64,000 nucleotides of DNA from Hydrogenophaga palleronii NBRC 102513 (GTDB lineage Bacteria > Pseudomonadota > Gammaproteobacteria > Burkholderiales > Burkholderiaceae_C), in contig NZ_BCTJ01000008.1 of assembly GCF_001571225.1 (NCBI RefSeq), positions 1 through 64,000 of the forward strand. The letters run 5' to 3'. Positions 38,087-47,206 of the stretch are shown one piece after another. The position numbers and the translations under genes are program-made. Position 1 is the stretch's first letter. Each line of letters opens with the position of its first letter. The notes under the pieces are model-generated. The model saw only the letters and a program-made list of their open reading frames with translations, searched no databases and had not been told where the DNA came from.

Positions 38087-38186
38087 GATTGCCCTTGTGT
38101 GAAAGTGCACCAGTTTGCCGATGTGTGCGACACCATGTGTCGCAACCCATCCCATACTGGCGAGGTGTTCAAGTTTCAGGAAAACA
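38087..38186. promoter_or_regulatory. Divergent promoter of the island with perfect palindrome
   Basis: The 100 bp between the FtsK-gamma-like gene (leftward) and the DUF2779 gene (rightward) contain TGCGACAC-CAT-GTGTCGCA at 38126-38144, a perfect 8+8 bp inverted repeat. CATACT at about 38153-38158 is a candidate -10 for the rightward genes, so the palindrome would cover the -35 and spacer. It is a good operator for the WYL regulator encoded at the end of the rightward operon; binding is inferred. Confidence 0.7.
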
Positions 38187-39674
38187 ATGCGGAACTTCTC
38201 TAAATCGAAGTTGATGGCTCTGCGCCAATGCCCGAAACGGTTCTGGCTGGAAATTCATCGCCCAGCGTTGCGCATCGAGTCGACAGCTGCAGAGGCGCGG
38301 TTTGAAGCCGGACACCACGTTGGTGAAATCGCGCGGCGCCTTTACGACCCGATGGGTGAAGCCGTCATGGTGGACGTTGAAGGACAAGGATTCGCAGCGG
38401 CGATTCAGCACACGTCCGACTTGCTTCAGGCGCAGCAGCCGGTGTTTGAGGCGGGCTTCGCTGCCGGTGGTGCGCTTGCCTTTGCCGACGTGATGCTGCC
38501 GTCTGGCGAGCAGCCGCTTGAATGGCGCATGGTGGAGGTGAAATCGTCCACCAGAGTCAAGCCTTACCACTGCGATGATGTGGCGGTGCAAGCCTACGTT
38601 GCACGGACTGCGGGCGTTCGGCTGTCAGGCGTTGCCGTGGCTTGTATCGACAGTTCGTGGACGTACCCGGGAGGCGGTGATTACAGAGGTCTTCTGCATG
38701 AGAACGATCTGACGCAGGAGGCGTTGGCGCGTGAAGAAGAGGTCAAGTGCTGGATTGATCGTGCGCAGACCGTGTCTGCTCTCGATCAGGCTCCAGAGAT
38801 GGCGGTGGGCCCGCATTGTGATGATCCGTTCGAATGCGGTTTTTACGGGCATTGCAACCAGCATGAGTCGCAGGCCACCTATCCGATTCATTGGCTTCCG
38901 CGGCGGGGTGCTCGGCTCAAGCAGGCGCTTGATGCCCGTCAAATCACCGACATGCGCGACGTACCTGATGATCTGCTCAACCCAGTGCAGCAACGGGTGA
39001 AGCACCACACCTTGACGGACACCGTTTACTTCGACTCAACAGGCGCGGCCGAAGACCTTGCTGCGCATCCTTTGCCCGCGCAGTTTCTGGACTTTGAAAC
39101 CATCCAGTTCGCGGTTCCCATCTGGGCTGGAACGCGTCCCTATCAGCAGATACCGTTCCAGTACAGCCTGCACACCTTGATGGAGAACGGTGAGGTTTTG
39201 CATGGGGATTTCCTGACGCTGGATGGTGAGGATCCGTCACGCCGGCTTGCCATGGCCCTTGTTGCCGATTGTGGCGACCGTGCCTGGCCCATCTTTGCCT
39301 ACAACGCTGGTTTTGAGAAAAGCCGGTTGCGAGAGTTGGCGTTGCGTTTCCCTGAACATGCGGCTCCGTTGCTGGCTATCGTTGACCGTGTGGTGGACTT
39401 GCTGCCCATCGCACGTGAGCGTTATTACCACCCCTCGCAGAAGGGCAGTTGGAGTATCAAGGCCGTGCTGCCGGCCGCGGTGCCTGCATTGCGCTACAGC
39501 GACCTGGCGGGCGTACAGGACGGCGGCATGGCCATGGACGCTTATCTGGAAGCCATTCACCCGGTAACAAGCTTGGAGCGTGTCGAGATCATCAGGCGCC
39601 AACTGCTGGCTTATTGCCAGCTTGACACCTACGCGATGGTCAGGTTGTGGCAGGTTTTCAATGGGCACGCTTGA
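38187..39674 (+). CDS. DUF2779 protein with Cas4-like and DEDDy-like nuclease motifs
   Basis: A 495-residue protein. The N-terminal half resembles Cas4/AddB-type PD-(D/E)xK nucleases. It has Asp101 (FADV), Glu117 and Lys119 (MVEVKSS), and four cysteines placed for a 4Fe-4S cluster: Cys15 in RQCPKRFW and Cys211, 217, 223 in CDDPFECGFYGHC. The C-terminal half has an RNase H-like exonuclease pattern: Asp302 and Glu304 in FLDFETIQF, then AYNAGFEKSRL, and YCQLD (Yx3D) near the end. Such DUF2779 proteins often lie in defence regions, but their activity is not established. The ATG at 38187 is preceded by CAGGAAA; the WYL gene follows 23 bp later. Confidence 0.8.
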   Translation: MRNFSKSKLMALRQCPKRFWLEIHRPALRIESTAAEARFEAGHHVGEIARRLYDPMGEAVMVDVEGQGFAAAIQHTSDLLQAQQPVFEAGFAAGGALAFADVMLPSGEQPLEWRMVEVKSSTRVKPYHCDDVAVQAYVARTAGVRLSGVAVACIDSSWTYPGGGDYRGLLHENDLTQEALAREEEVKCWIDRAQTVSALDQAPEMAVGPHCDDPFECGFYGHCNQHESQATYPIHWLPRRGARLKQALDARQITDMRDVPDDLLNPVQQRVKHHTLTDTVYFDSTGAAEDLAAHPLPAQFLDFETIQFAVPIWAGTRPYQQIPFQYSLHTLMENGEVLHGDFLTLDGEDPSRRLAMALVADCGDRAWPIFAYNAGFEKSRLRELALRFPEHAAPLLAIVDRVVDLLPIARERYYHPSQKGSWSIKAVLPAAVPALRYSDLAGVQDGGMAMDAYLEAIHPVTSLERVEIIRRQLLAYCQLDTYAMVRLWQVFNGHA

Positions 39675-39697
39675 CTCGGGCGGAGGACTGTAGACCC

Positions 39698-40654
39698 ATG
39701 CCAAAACGCCCAGAAAGCCTGGAGACGCTGCAAATGGCGATTGAGATGCTGCGCCGCATACCCAGAGGCCGTACTGTCACCGCCGCGGAGTTGCAGCAGC
39801 AACTGGCAGATGCCGGATTCGAGCGCGATGTGCGCACCGTACAGCGCCAGCTGGAGACCTTGTCGGAGTACTTCGAACTTGACCGGGACGACAGCAGAAA
39901 ACCATTTCGGTACAGCTGGAAAGAGGGCGCCAAGGGATTGAGTCTGCCCGGCCTGAGTGCGCAGGAGAGCTTGTTGCTCACGCTGGCAGAGCAGCAGTTG
40001 CATGCCTTGCTTCCTCCTCGGTTGATGAGCTCCCTTCGGGGGTTTTTTGTGCAGGCGCGCGAAAAGCTGGGTGATGCCGGTGACAAATCCATTGAAAGCG
40101 CTTGGCTCAAGAAGGTTCGGGTGGTCAGCACCAGCCAACCCTTGCTGCCGCCCACCATCGCGCCAGGCGTTCTCGAGCAGGTGAGCCACGCGCTGTATGA
40201 AAACCTGTGGCTTGATGTGGATTACAAGAACGCCAACGGCAACGCCGCGCACCATCGGGTGATGCCACTGGGACTGGCGCAACAAGGTCCACGCATGTAC
40301 CTGGTCTGTCGCTTTGAGGGGTACGACAACGAACGAAGCCTTGCGGTGCACCGCATGCGCTCGGCGCGGGCAAGCAGTTTTCGCTTTGATCCACCCGAGG
40401 AGTTCGACCTGAGCCAGTACGACAACGATGGTCGTTTTGGCTTCGGAAGCGGAGAGCGCATACAGCTGACCTTCAAGATTGACAAAGATGCGGGGCATCA
40501 CTTGCTGGAAACGCCACTGTCAGTCGACCAGCGCGTTGTAGAGGAAGGCGATGACTATCTGGTCTCCGCCACTCTGGTGGACAGCAGCATGCTCGACTGG
40601 TGGCTGCGTGGGTTCGGTGATTCGGTTCACTCGGTGTTGAAGCGGCCTGTGTGA
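39698..40654 (+). CDS. WYL-domain transcriptional regulator (BrxR-like)
   Basis: A 318-residue regulator. The N-terminal winged helix (about residues 5-65) contains RGRTVTAAELQQQLADAGF and RDVRTVQRQLETLSEYFEL. The WYL fold, about residues 140-225, has LWLDVDYKN and HHRVMPLGLAQQGPRMYLV, followed by a C-terminal WCX extension. WYL regulators of this shape repress defence operons (for example BrxR) and may sense nucleic acid or nucleotide ligands. CGGAGGAC upstream supports the ATG at 39698. It probably binds the palindrome at 38126-38144 and controls both arms of the island. Confidence 0.88.
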   Translation: MPKRPESLETLQMAIEMLRRIPRGRTVTAAELQQQLADAGFERDVRTVQRQLETLSEYFELDRDDSRKPFRYSWKEGAKGLSLPGLSAQESLLLTLAEQQLHALLPPRLMSSLRGFFVQAREKLGDAGDKSIESAWLKKVRVVSTSQPLLPPTIAPGVLEQVSHALYENLWLDVDYKNANGNAAHHRVMPLGLAQQGPRMYLVCRFEGYDNERSLAVHRMRSARASSFRFDPPEEFDLSQYDNDGRFGFGSGERIQLTFKIDKDAGHHLLETPLSVDQRVVEEGDDYLVSATLVDSSMLDWWLRGFGDSVHSVLKRPV

Positions 40655-40769
40655 AATCCGCTGCGCACGGGCTGAGCATTGGGGCCGCGGCTGCTGGACC
40701 GGTGCACGGGTGGAGACGCTGCACCCCTGCGTACACTCGGTCTTCCACTGACTGCCGCAAAGAACCCAA

Positions 40770-41225
40770 GTGCCCGACTGGAAAACCCAACAAATGATCA
40801 AAGCCTCCGGCTGGCCCCTGGCCCCGGAGCTGTTGACCGCGCCCGATGCCGATTTCAATGCGCGCCTTGAAGGCGGCCTGGTGCCGCTGCACTGGGCTTG
40901 CGCGGAGGGCAAGGCCGGGGTTTTGAAGTACATGCTGGAGCGCGGCGCCAATGTGCTCGACGTGGCGGACGGTGCGGTCAGCGTCGCGGGGCGCACGCCG
41001 CTGTACATGGCGGTGCACTCGGGCAGTTTTCAGGTGGTGATGATGGTGATCGACCGGCTCAAGGCGCTGGGCGCACCACCGCCCGATGAGGCCTTGAAGA
41101 AGCGCCTGGCGCATGTGTTCCGCGCCAGCCATGCCGATGCCAAGAACCGCCTGCAGCAGACGCTGAAGGATTGGGAGCGCAAGGCACCTGCATCTGCTCC
41201 CGCACCGACGGCCAAGGGCGCTTGA
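40770..41225 (+). CDS. Ankyrin-repeat protein
   Basis: About 151 residues with a GTG start at 40770 (an ATG at 40794 is the alternative). Two to three ankyrin repeats are visible: GLVPLHWACAEGKAGVLKYM, followed by LERGANVLDV, and RTPLYMAVHSGSFQVVMMVI. The C-terminal 45 residues are basic then Ala/Pro-rich. No signal peptide. Single gene between the WYL regulator and the Hsp70-like gene. Its partner is unknown. Confidence 0.8.
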   Translation: MPDWKTQQMIKASGWPLAPELLTAPDADFNARLEGGLVPLHWACAEGKAGVLKYMLERGANVLDVADGAVSVAGRTPLYMAVHSGSFQVVMMVIDRLKALGAPPPDEALKKRLAHVFRASHADAKNRLQQTLKDWERKAPASAPAPTAKGA

Positions 41226-41362
41226 CGGGCTGAGGCACCGGCCCGCCACCGTTACGGCTCGGTGGCAGAATCCCCGGTCCTCATCGTCGGCCACGGCGCC
41301 CGCTCGCCGCCCGGCCTGCGCACCCGCCGTGCCCACCCCGTTTCTCTCCCTTCTGGTTCCCC

Positions 41363-42625
41363 ATGCAATCCTCGCCGCCCGCCGGCATGCTCGGCATTGA
41401 TTTCGGCACGTCCAACTCCGCCATGTCCTGGGCCGCGCCGGGCGGTGGCACCTCGCGGCTGATTCCGCTGGAGGGTGAGGCCACGGCCATGCCGACGGCG
41501 GTGTTCTTCAACGCCGAAGACCGGTGCACGCACTTCGGGCGCGACGCCGTGGGCCAGTACCTCGGCGGCACCGAGGGGCGCCTGCTGCGTTCGCTCAAGA
41601 GCCTGCTGGGCAGCCCTCTGCTGAACGAATCCACGGTGGTGAACCACCAGCAGATCAGCTTCCAGCAGATCGTGGAAATTTTCCTCAACGAGTTGCGCGA
41701 GCGCGCCGCGCAGGTGTTGGGTGCTGCGCCCACCCGCGTGGTGATGGGGCGGCCGGTGCACTTTGTGGACGACGACCCGGCGCGCGATGCCCAGGCCCAG
41801 CAGTCGCTGCAAGACGCGGCGCAGGCCGTGGGCTTTGCAGACGTGTCTTTCCAGTTCGAGCCGATTGCGGCCGCGCTCGACCACGAGCGCCGCCTCACGC
41901 GCGAAAGCCTGGTGCTGGTGGTTGACCTGGGCGGCGGCACGTCGGATTTCACCGTGGTGCGCCTGGGCCCGCAGCGCATGCTGCTGGCCGACCGCAGTGC
42001 CGACGTGCTGGCCACCACCGGCGTGCACATCGGCGGCACCGACTTCGACCAGCGCCTGAGCCTGGGCCAGGTGATGCCGCTGCTGGGTTACCGCCACCAC
42101 GGCCCGCAGGGGCGCGAGGTGCCCAACCGCGTGTTCATGGATTTGTCCACCTGGCACCTGATCCAGTGGCTCTACCTGCCGCGCGCCATTGCCCAGGCGC
42201 AGAACCTGCGCAGCAACTACAGCGACGTGCGCCTGCACGAACGCCTGATGCGTGTGCTGGCGCAGCGCGACGGCCACCGCATTGCCCACGAGGTGGAGCA
42301 GGCCAAGATCCGCTGCTCACTGCAGGACACCGACACCACGGTGGACCTGTCGGGCGTGGAGCGCGACCTGGCGGCCCAGCTGGCCCCGGCCGACATGGCG
42401 CAGCACCTGGAGGCGCTGCTGGCACGCACCGTGGCCTGTGCGCGCGAATGCGTGCAACGCGCCGAGCTGGGCAACGCGTCGCTGGACGCGATCTACCTCA
42501 CCGGCGGTTCTTCGGCCCTGCTGCCGTTCCAGCGCGCGCTGCAAGCCGAGTTCAAGGGCGTGCCGCTGGTGGAAGGTGATCTGTTCGGCGGCGTGGCCTC
42601 GGGGTTGGCTTACTCGCGCGCCTGA
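41363..42625 (+). CDS. Hsp70-family ATPase (YegD-like), nucleotide-binding domain only
   Basis: A 420-residue actin-fold ATPase. Phosphate 1 is GIDFGTSNSAM near residue 11, phosphate 2 VVDLGGGTSDFTVV near residue 190, and the adenosine motif YLTGGSSALLPF near residue 380. It lacks the C-terminal substrate-binding domain of DnaK, as E. coli YegD does, and contains extra insertions (around residues 85-135). No DnaJ or GrpE is adjacent. Role unknown, possibly a specialised chaperone. Confidence 0.88.
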   Translation: MQSSPPAGMLGIDFGTSNSAMSWAAPGGGTSRLIPLEGEATAMPTAVFFNAEDRCTHFGRDAVGQYLGGTEGRLLRSLKSLLGSPLLNESTVVNHQQISFQQIVEIFLNELRERAAQVLGAAPTRVVMGRPVHFVDDDPARDAQAQQSLQDAAQAVGFADVSFQFEPIAAALDHERRLTRESLVLVVDLGGGTSDFTVVRLGPQRMLLADRSADVLATTGVHIGGTDFDQRLSLGQVMPLLGYRHHGPQGREVPNRVFMDLSTWHLIQWLYLPRAIAQAQNLRSNYSDVRLHERLMRVLAQRDGHRIAHEVEQAKIRCSLQDTDTTVDLSGVERDLAAQLAPADMAQHLEALLARTVACARECVQRAELGNASLDAIYLTGGSSALLPFQRALQAEFKGVPLVEGDLFGGVASGLAYSRA

Positions 42626-42742
42626 ACAACGGCGAGAGGGCGGAAGGTGGCGGGCGTCGTCGGTGCGGTCGGCACCACCGCCCGCGCGTGATCGCGGTGT
42701 TGTCTGACAAAGGCGCCTGGCGGCGCAGGCCTAGCATGGTCC

Positions 42743-43459
42743 ATGCAGGTTTTGACAGTGAACATCCACAAGGGTTACGACGTGTTCAACAGCCGCTCCG
42801 TGCTGGAAGGTTTGCGCCACGCGGTGCGCGCCGTGCGCAGCGACGTCGTGTTCCTGCAGGAAGTGCAGGGCGGCAGCGGCCCCAGCGCCGCGCAGTACGA
42901 ATACCTGGCCGACCAGATCTGGCCGCAGCACGCCTACGGCCGCAACGCCGTGGCCGAAGGGCAGGACCACGGCAACGCCGTGCTCTCGCGTTACCCGGTG
43001 CTGCACGATGAAAACCACGACCTCTCCGTGCCCGGCGCCGAACCGCGTGGCCTGCTGCACTGCGTGCTGGCCGTGCCCGACGGGCCCGAGCTGCACGTGA
43101 TGTGCACCCACCTCGGCCTGCGCGAAAAACACCGCCGCCTGCAACTGGCGCAGATCTGCGACATCGTCAGCCGCCACGTGCCCGAACACGCGCCGCTGGT
43201 GCTCGCGGGTGATTTCAACGACTGGCGCCAGCGCGCCGACGAACTGCTGGCGCCCAGCGGCGTGCGCGAGGTGTTCCGCCTGAGCCACGGCCACCACGCG
43301 CGCAGTTTTCCTGCCGGCTGGCCCGTGCTGCGGCTCGACCGCATCTACGTGCGCGGCGTGGCCATGGCCCTGCCGGTGCCGCTGCCGCGCCGCCCCTGGG
43401 CGCAGTTGTCAGACCACGCGCCGCTGGCGGCCGACATCGCCCTGGAGGCCTCCGAATGA
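42743..43459 (+). CDS. Endonuclease/exonuclease/phosphatase-fold protein (YbhP-like)
   Basis: A 238-residue metal-dependent hydrolase of the EEP superfamily. Active-site blocks: VNIHKGYDVFNSR, VFLQEVQGG (catalytic Glu), GDFNDWR, and the final SDHAPLAADI (Asp-His). It overlaps the clsB start by 4 bp and is followed by a YbhN-like gene, the same trio as E. coli ybhP-clsB-ybhN. That linkage suggests a role in phospholipid metabolism. A TAGCAT element 9 bp before the ATG suggests a very short or absent leader. Confidence 0.9.
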   Translation: MQVLTVNIHKGYDVFNSRSVLEGLRHAVRAVRSDVVFLQEVQGGSGPSAAQYEYLADQIWPQHAYGRNAVAEGQDHGNAVLSRYPVLHDENHDLSVPGAEPRGLLHCVLAVPDGPELHVMCTHLGLREKHRRLQLAQICDIVSRHVPEHAPLVLAGDFNDWRQRADELLAPSGVREVFRLSHGHHARSFPAGWPVLRLDRIYVRGVAMALPVPLPRRPWAQLSDHAPLAADIALEASE

Positions 43460-44676
43460 ACTCGCATTGGGTGCCCGGCAACCACATCACCCTGCTTGAA
43501 AACGGTGAGGCTTATTACCCGCGTGTGTTCGAAGCCATCGCCGCGGCCGAAAAAGAAGTGCTGCTGGAAACCTTCATCCTGTTCGACGACAAGGTGGGCC
43601 GCGGCCTGCACGCCGCGCTGCTGAGCGCCGCGCAACGCGGCGCGCGGGTGCATGTGCTGGTGGACGGCTGGGGCTCACCCGACCTGCCGCCCTCGTTCAC
43701 CCAGCCGCTGCTGGAAGCCGGCGTGCAGCTGCGCGCCTTCGAGCCAGCGCAGCGCGTGCTGGGCACGCGTGTGAACCTGCTGCGCCGCATGCACCACAAG
43801 CTGGTGGTGGTGGACGGCCAGCGCGCCTTCGTCGGCGGCATCAATTACTCCATCGACCACCTGGCCGAGTTCGGCGCCCAGGCCAAGCAGGATTACGCGG
43901 TGGAGGTGCAAGGCCCGCTGGTGGGCCAGATCCAGGCTTTCTGCCGCGCCAACCTGGATGCACCGGAGCCGGCACGCGGCCAGTGGCTGCAGCGCTGGCG
44001 CCTCCGCCAGCAACGCAAGGGCGAAGCCACGCTGCTCGACGACGGCGCGCTGGCCGCCTTCGTCACGCGCGACAACCACCAGCACCGCAGCGACATCGAG
44101 CGCCACTACCGCGCCGCCATCCGCAGCGCGCAGCACCGCATCGTGATCGCCAACGCCTACTTCTTTCCCGGCTACCGCTTCCTGCGCGATCTGCGCCGCG
44201 CCGCGCGCCGCGGTGTGCAGGTGGATCTGCTGCTGCAGGGAGAGCCCGACATGGTGTGGGTGAAGCGCGCCAGCGAGCTGCTGTACCAGCACCTGATGCG
44301 CGCCGGCGTGCGCATCCACGAATACACCGAGCGCCCGCTGCACGGCAAGGTGGCGGTAGTGGACGACCGCTGGGCCACGGTCGGCTCCAGCAACCTCGAC
44401 CCGACCAGCCTGAGCCTGAACCTGGAGGCCAACGTGGTGGTGCGCGACGAGGTCTTTGCCCGCCACTTGCGCGAGCACATCGACACGCTGCTGCAAAGCT
44501 GCTGCCAGCGCGTGGAGCTGCCCACGCCGGGGCGCCTGCGCTCGGCCTGGATCGCGGTGCGCAGCATGGTGGTGTTCCATGCGCTGCGCCGTTTCCCCGA
44601 CTGGACGCGCCAGACCACGCCACGCGCGCCGCGCGTGGTGCCGCTGACCATCGACACCCTGGACACCCAGGCATGA
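43456..44676 (+). CDS. clsB: Cardiolipin synthase B
   Basis: A 406-residue phospholipase D-superfamily enzyme that makes cardiolipin from phosphatidylglycerol. Two HKD motifs are present: HHKLVVVDGQRAFVGGIN near residue 115 and LHGKVAVVDDRWATVGSSN near residue 295. There are no N-terminal transmembrane helices, which fits ClsB/YbhO rather than ClsA. It overlaps ybhP by 4 bp upstream and the ybhN-like gene by 4 bp downstream. Confidence 0.93.
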   Translation: MNSHWVPGNHITLLENGEAYYPRVFEAIAAAEKEVLLETFILFDDKVGRGLHAALLSAAQRGARVHVLVDGWGSPDLPPSFTQPLLEAGVQLRAFEPAQRVLGTRVNLLRRMHHKLVVVDGQRAFVGGINYSIDHLAEFGAQAKQDYAVEVQGPLVGQIQAFCRANLDAPEPARGQWLQRWRLRQQRKGEATLLDDGALAAFVTRDNHQHRSDIERHYRAAIRSAQHRIVIANAYFFPGYRFLRDLRRAARRGVQVDLLLQGEPDMVWVKRASELLYQHLMRAGVRIHEYTERPLHGKVAVVDDRWATVGSSNLDPTSLSLNLEANVVVRDEVFARHLREHIDTLLQSCCQRVELPTPGRLRSAWIAVRSMVVFHALRRFPDWTRQTTPRAPRVVPLTIDTLDTQA

Positions 44677-45701
44677 GCCCACGCGCCCAACGCATCTGGC
44701 TTTGGGCGAAACGCATCGCGCCCTGGGCGCTGGCGGCCCTGGTGCTGGCGCTGGTGGCGCAGCAGGCGCGCACGGTGGAGTGGCCGGCGGTGTGGGCTTC
44801 GCTGCAGCAGATGCCGGTGCAACGGCTGGCGCTGGCCGTGGCCATTGCGGTGCTGAGCTATGCGGTGTACGCGGGTTTTGACCTGGTGGGCCGCCGGCTC
44901 ACGCAGCATGGCCTCTCGGTGCCGCGCACGCTGGGCACCGCGGCCATCAGCTACGCCTTCAACCTCAACTTCGGTGCGCTGGTGGGCGGCTTTGCGATGC
45001 GCCTGCGCCTGTACACGCGCTGGGGCCTGCAGGCGGCCACCGTGGCCAAGGTGATCGCGCTGAGCATGGCGACCAACTGGCTGGGTTACCTGTGGGTGGC
45101 CGGTGCGGTGCTGCTGTGGTCACCACCGCGCCTGCCGGCCAGCGACTGGTTGCCCGGCGACGGCAGCCTGCGCGCCATCGGTGCCGTGATGCTGGCGCTG
45201 GCCCTGATGTATCTGGTGTTGTGCGCGCGCTCGAAAGAACGCACGCTGCGCTGGCGCAGCCACGCACTGCCCTTGCCGGGTGGCCGCCTGGCGCTGCTGC
45301 AACTGACCACCGGCGGCGCGAGCTGGCTGCTCATTGCCAGCATCGTCTGGGTGCTGTTCGACGGCCATGTGGCTTATGCGGTGGTGCTGGGTGCGTTGCT
45401 GATGGCGGCGGTGGCCGGCGTCATCACCCACGTGCCGGCCGGCCTGGGCGTGCTGGAGGCGGTGTTCGTCGCCACCCTCAGCGGCACGGTGCCAGCCACC
45501 GAGGTGCTGGCGGTGGTGCTGGCCTACCGCGCAGCCTATTACCTGCTGCCACTGATGCTGGCTTTGCCGGCCTACCTGTGGAGCGAAGCGGTGGCGCGCC
45601 GGGGTGGTGGTGCCGCAATGGTTGCGACAACCGGCGCGCAAGACGGTGCACGTGAGGCGCCGCGCGCCAGGCTTCAGCCGCGGCCCACGAAGGGCATCTG
45701 A
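44673..45701 (+). CDS. YbhN-like membrane protein (UPF0104, lysylphosphatidylglycerol synthase TM region family)
   Basis: A 342-residue protein with about eight transmembrane helices. [20 protein letters not shown], then LRLYTRWGL, and [21 protein letters not shown] are the family hallmarks; they resemble the flippase domain of MprF. No catalytic lysyl-transferase domain. Its ATG overlaps the clsB stop (ATGA). Co-expression with a cardiolipin synthase suggests lipid translocation or trafficking. Its 3' end overlaps the convergent short-chain dehydrogenase gene by 28 bp. Confidence 0.88.
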   Translation: MSPRAQRIWLWAKRIAPWALAALVLALVAQQARTVEWPAVWASLQQMPVQRLALAVAIAVLSYAVYAGFDLVGRRLTQHGLSVPRTLGTAAISYAFNLNFGALVGGFAMRLRLYTRWGLQAATVAKVIALSMATNWLGYLWVAGAVLLWSPPRLPASDWLPGDGSLRAIGAVMLALALMYLVLCARSKERTLRWRSHALPLPGGRLALLQLTTGGASWLLIASIVWVLFDGHVAYAVVLGALLMAAVAGVITHVPAGLGVLEAVFVATLSGTVPATEVLAVVLAYRAAYYLLPLMLALPAYLWSEAVARRGGGAAMVATTGAQDGAREAPRARLQPRPTKGI

Positions 45702-46447
45702 CTGGCCATCACCGTCATGTTGAGCACATTGGTCGAGAGCGGCAGCCCGGCCATGTAGCGCACGGCCTCGGCCACGTGCAACACGTCCATCATGGGTTCG
45801 GTGGCCATGCTGCCGTTGGCCTGGCGCACGCCCTGGGTCATGCGCGAAGACAGCTCGGTGAGCGCGTTGCCGATGTCGATCTGGCCGCAGGCGATGTTGT
45901 GCTCACGGCCATCGAGCGCGATGGTCTTGGTCAGGCCCAGCACCGCGTGTTTGCTCGCGGTGTAGGGGCAACTGAAAGGACGCGGCGCGTGGGCCGAAAT
46001 CGATCCGTTGTTGATGATGCGTCCGCCCTGCGGGTTCTGCCGCTTCATCAGGCCGAAGGCGGCGCGTGCGCAGAGGAAGACGCCGGTGACGTTGGTGTCG
46101 ATCACGTCCTTCCAGCGTTCCACCGGCAGCTCGTCCATCGGCACCGCGGGGGCGTTCACGCCGGCGTTGTTGAACAGCACGTCGAGCCGGCCGAAGCGCT
46201 GCTCGATGGTGTCGAACAGGGCCTGCACGCTGTGCTCGTCGCGCACGTCGGCCGGGATTGCGCTGGCCTGCTGGCCGGCGGCCTGTGCGGCGGCGGCCAG
46301 CTCGGCCAGCGGCTCGGGCCGGCGGCCGGTGAGCACGACGTGAAAGCCGTCCTGCAACAAACCCTGGGCGACGGCGCGGCCGATGCCGCTGCCCGCGCCG
46401 GTGACCAGTGCAACCCGTGTGGATGGTTCAGATGGAGCAGATGCCAT
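45674..46447 (-). CDS. Short-chain dehydrogenase/reductase
   Basis: A 257-residue classical SDR. The cofactor motif [11 protein letters not shown] is near residue 17, NNAG near residue 93, and the catalytic Ser-Tyr-Lys in NNGSISA and YTASKHA. The [18 protein letters not shown] segment with arginine after the second strand suggests NADP preference. The ATG at 46447 is used; 19 codons open upstream lack SDR character. Substrate unknown. Monocistronic and convergent with the ybhN-like gene. Confidence 0.9.
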   Translation of the reverse strand: MASAPSEPSTRVALVTGAGSGIGRAVAQGLLQDGFHVVLTGRRPEPLAELAAAAQAAGQQASAIPADVRDEHSVQALFDTIEQRFGRLDVLFNNAGVNAPAVPMDELPVERWKDVIDTNVTGVFLCARAAFGLMKRQNPQGGRIINNGSISAHAPRPFSCPYTASKHAVLGLTKTIALDGREHNIACGQIDIGNALTELSSRMTQGVRQANGSMATEPMMDVLHVAEAVRYMAGLPLSTNVLNMTVMASQMPFVGRG

Positions 46448-46531
46448 GTGCGTTCCTCGTGTGTGTGCCCTGTGAGGGGGCGTGGGTGGAAGGTGCAGGC
46501 CCATGGTAATCGGCGTGCCCGGCGGGGCCGG

Positions 46532-47206
46532 TCACCTGTGCAACGCTCGGGCGGCCTCGCTGCCCGGCCCCAGCGCCAGCAGGTGTTCACCCATGCAGGC
46601 GTAACGCGCCTGTGCGCGTGGTGGCCGCACACCGCCGGTGAAGCGCGAGAAGGCGGGCAGGATCAGCTGCCCTTGCTGCACCACGAACGCCGGGAAGCGG
46701 CCACGGAAACCGGGCACGCTCACCACCGGATGCACATGGCCGCAGACACCCATGAGCCCATCGCTCGCCTGCGTGGCGCGCGGCATGTGGTCGAACACGA
46801 AGGGTCCGTCTTCCACCGCCTGCGCCTGGCGTGCAATGCCCAGGCCGGCCCGCGCCGCCGTGCGGTCGTGGTTGCCTTCGATCAGCAGCAGTTCCAGCCC
46901 GGCGTGGCGTGCCAGGAAGGCCGTCCAGGCGTCGCGCCAGCCGCTGTCTGTGTGCGCGCCGTGCAGCAGATCGCCCAGGAACCACAAACCGCGTGCGCCA
47001 CTGTGCTGCAGCAGCGCGCTCAGGCGCGCCAGGTCGTGCGCGGCGCCACCGCGGGGCAGGGCGATGCCGGCGCTGCGGAAGGCGTCGTCCTTGCCCAGGT
47101 GCACGTCGGCCACCAGCAGGCGCTGGCGCGCCGGCCAGTAGAGCGCGCGGTCGGCGTACAGATGCAGCGGCTCACCGGCCAGTTCGATGCCGATGTGTTC
47201 AGCCAT
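46532..47206 (-). CDS. pdeM: Ligase-associated DNA damage response endonuclease PdeM (calcineurin-like)
   Basis: A 224-residue metallophosphoesterase. Metal-ligand motifs in order: VADVHLGKDDAFR, FLGDLLHGAH, EGNHDR, CGHVHP. This family (TIGR04123-type) is encoded beside Lhr-like helicases, ATP-dependent ligases and exonucleases in bacterial repair clusters. Here it overlaps the end of the helicase gene by 8 bp and is the last gene of the LexA-fronted operon. The usual ligase and beta-CASP exonuclease partners are absent from the window. Confidence 0.9.
   Translation of the reverse strand: MAEHIGIELAGEPLHLYADRALYWPARQRLLVADVHLGKDDAFRSAGIALPRGGAAHDLARLSALLQHSGARGLWFLGDLLHGAHTDSGWRDAWTAFLARHAGLELLLIEGNHDRTAARAGLGIARQAQAVEDGPFVFDHMPRATQASDGLMGVCGHVHPVVSVPGFRGRFPAFVVQQGQLILPAFSRFTGGVRPPRAQARYACMGEHLLALGPGSEAARALHR

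Noticed and set aside
38187-39674. DUF2779 gene considered as a CRISPR cas4
   Set aside because: No cas1, cas2 or repeats nearby, and the protein carries an extra exonuclease-like half.
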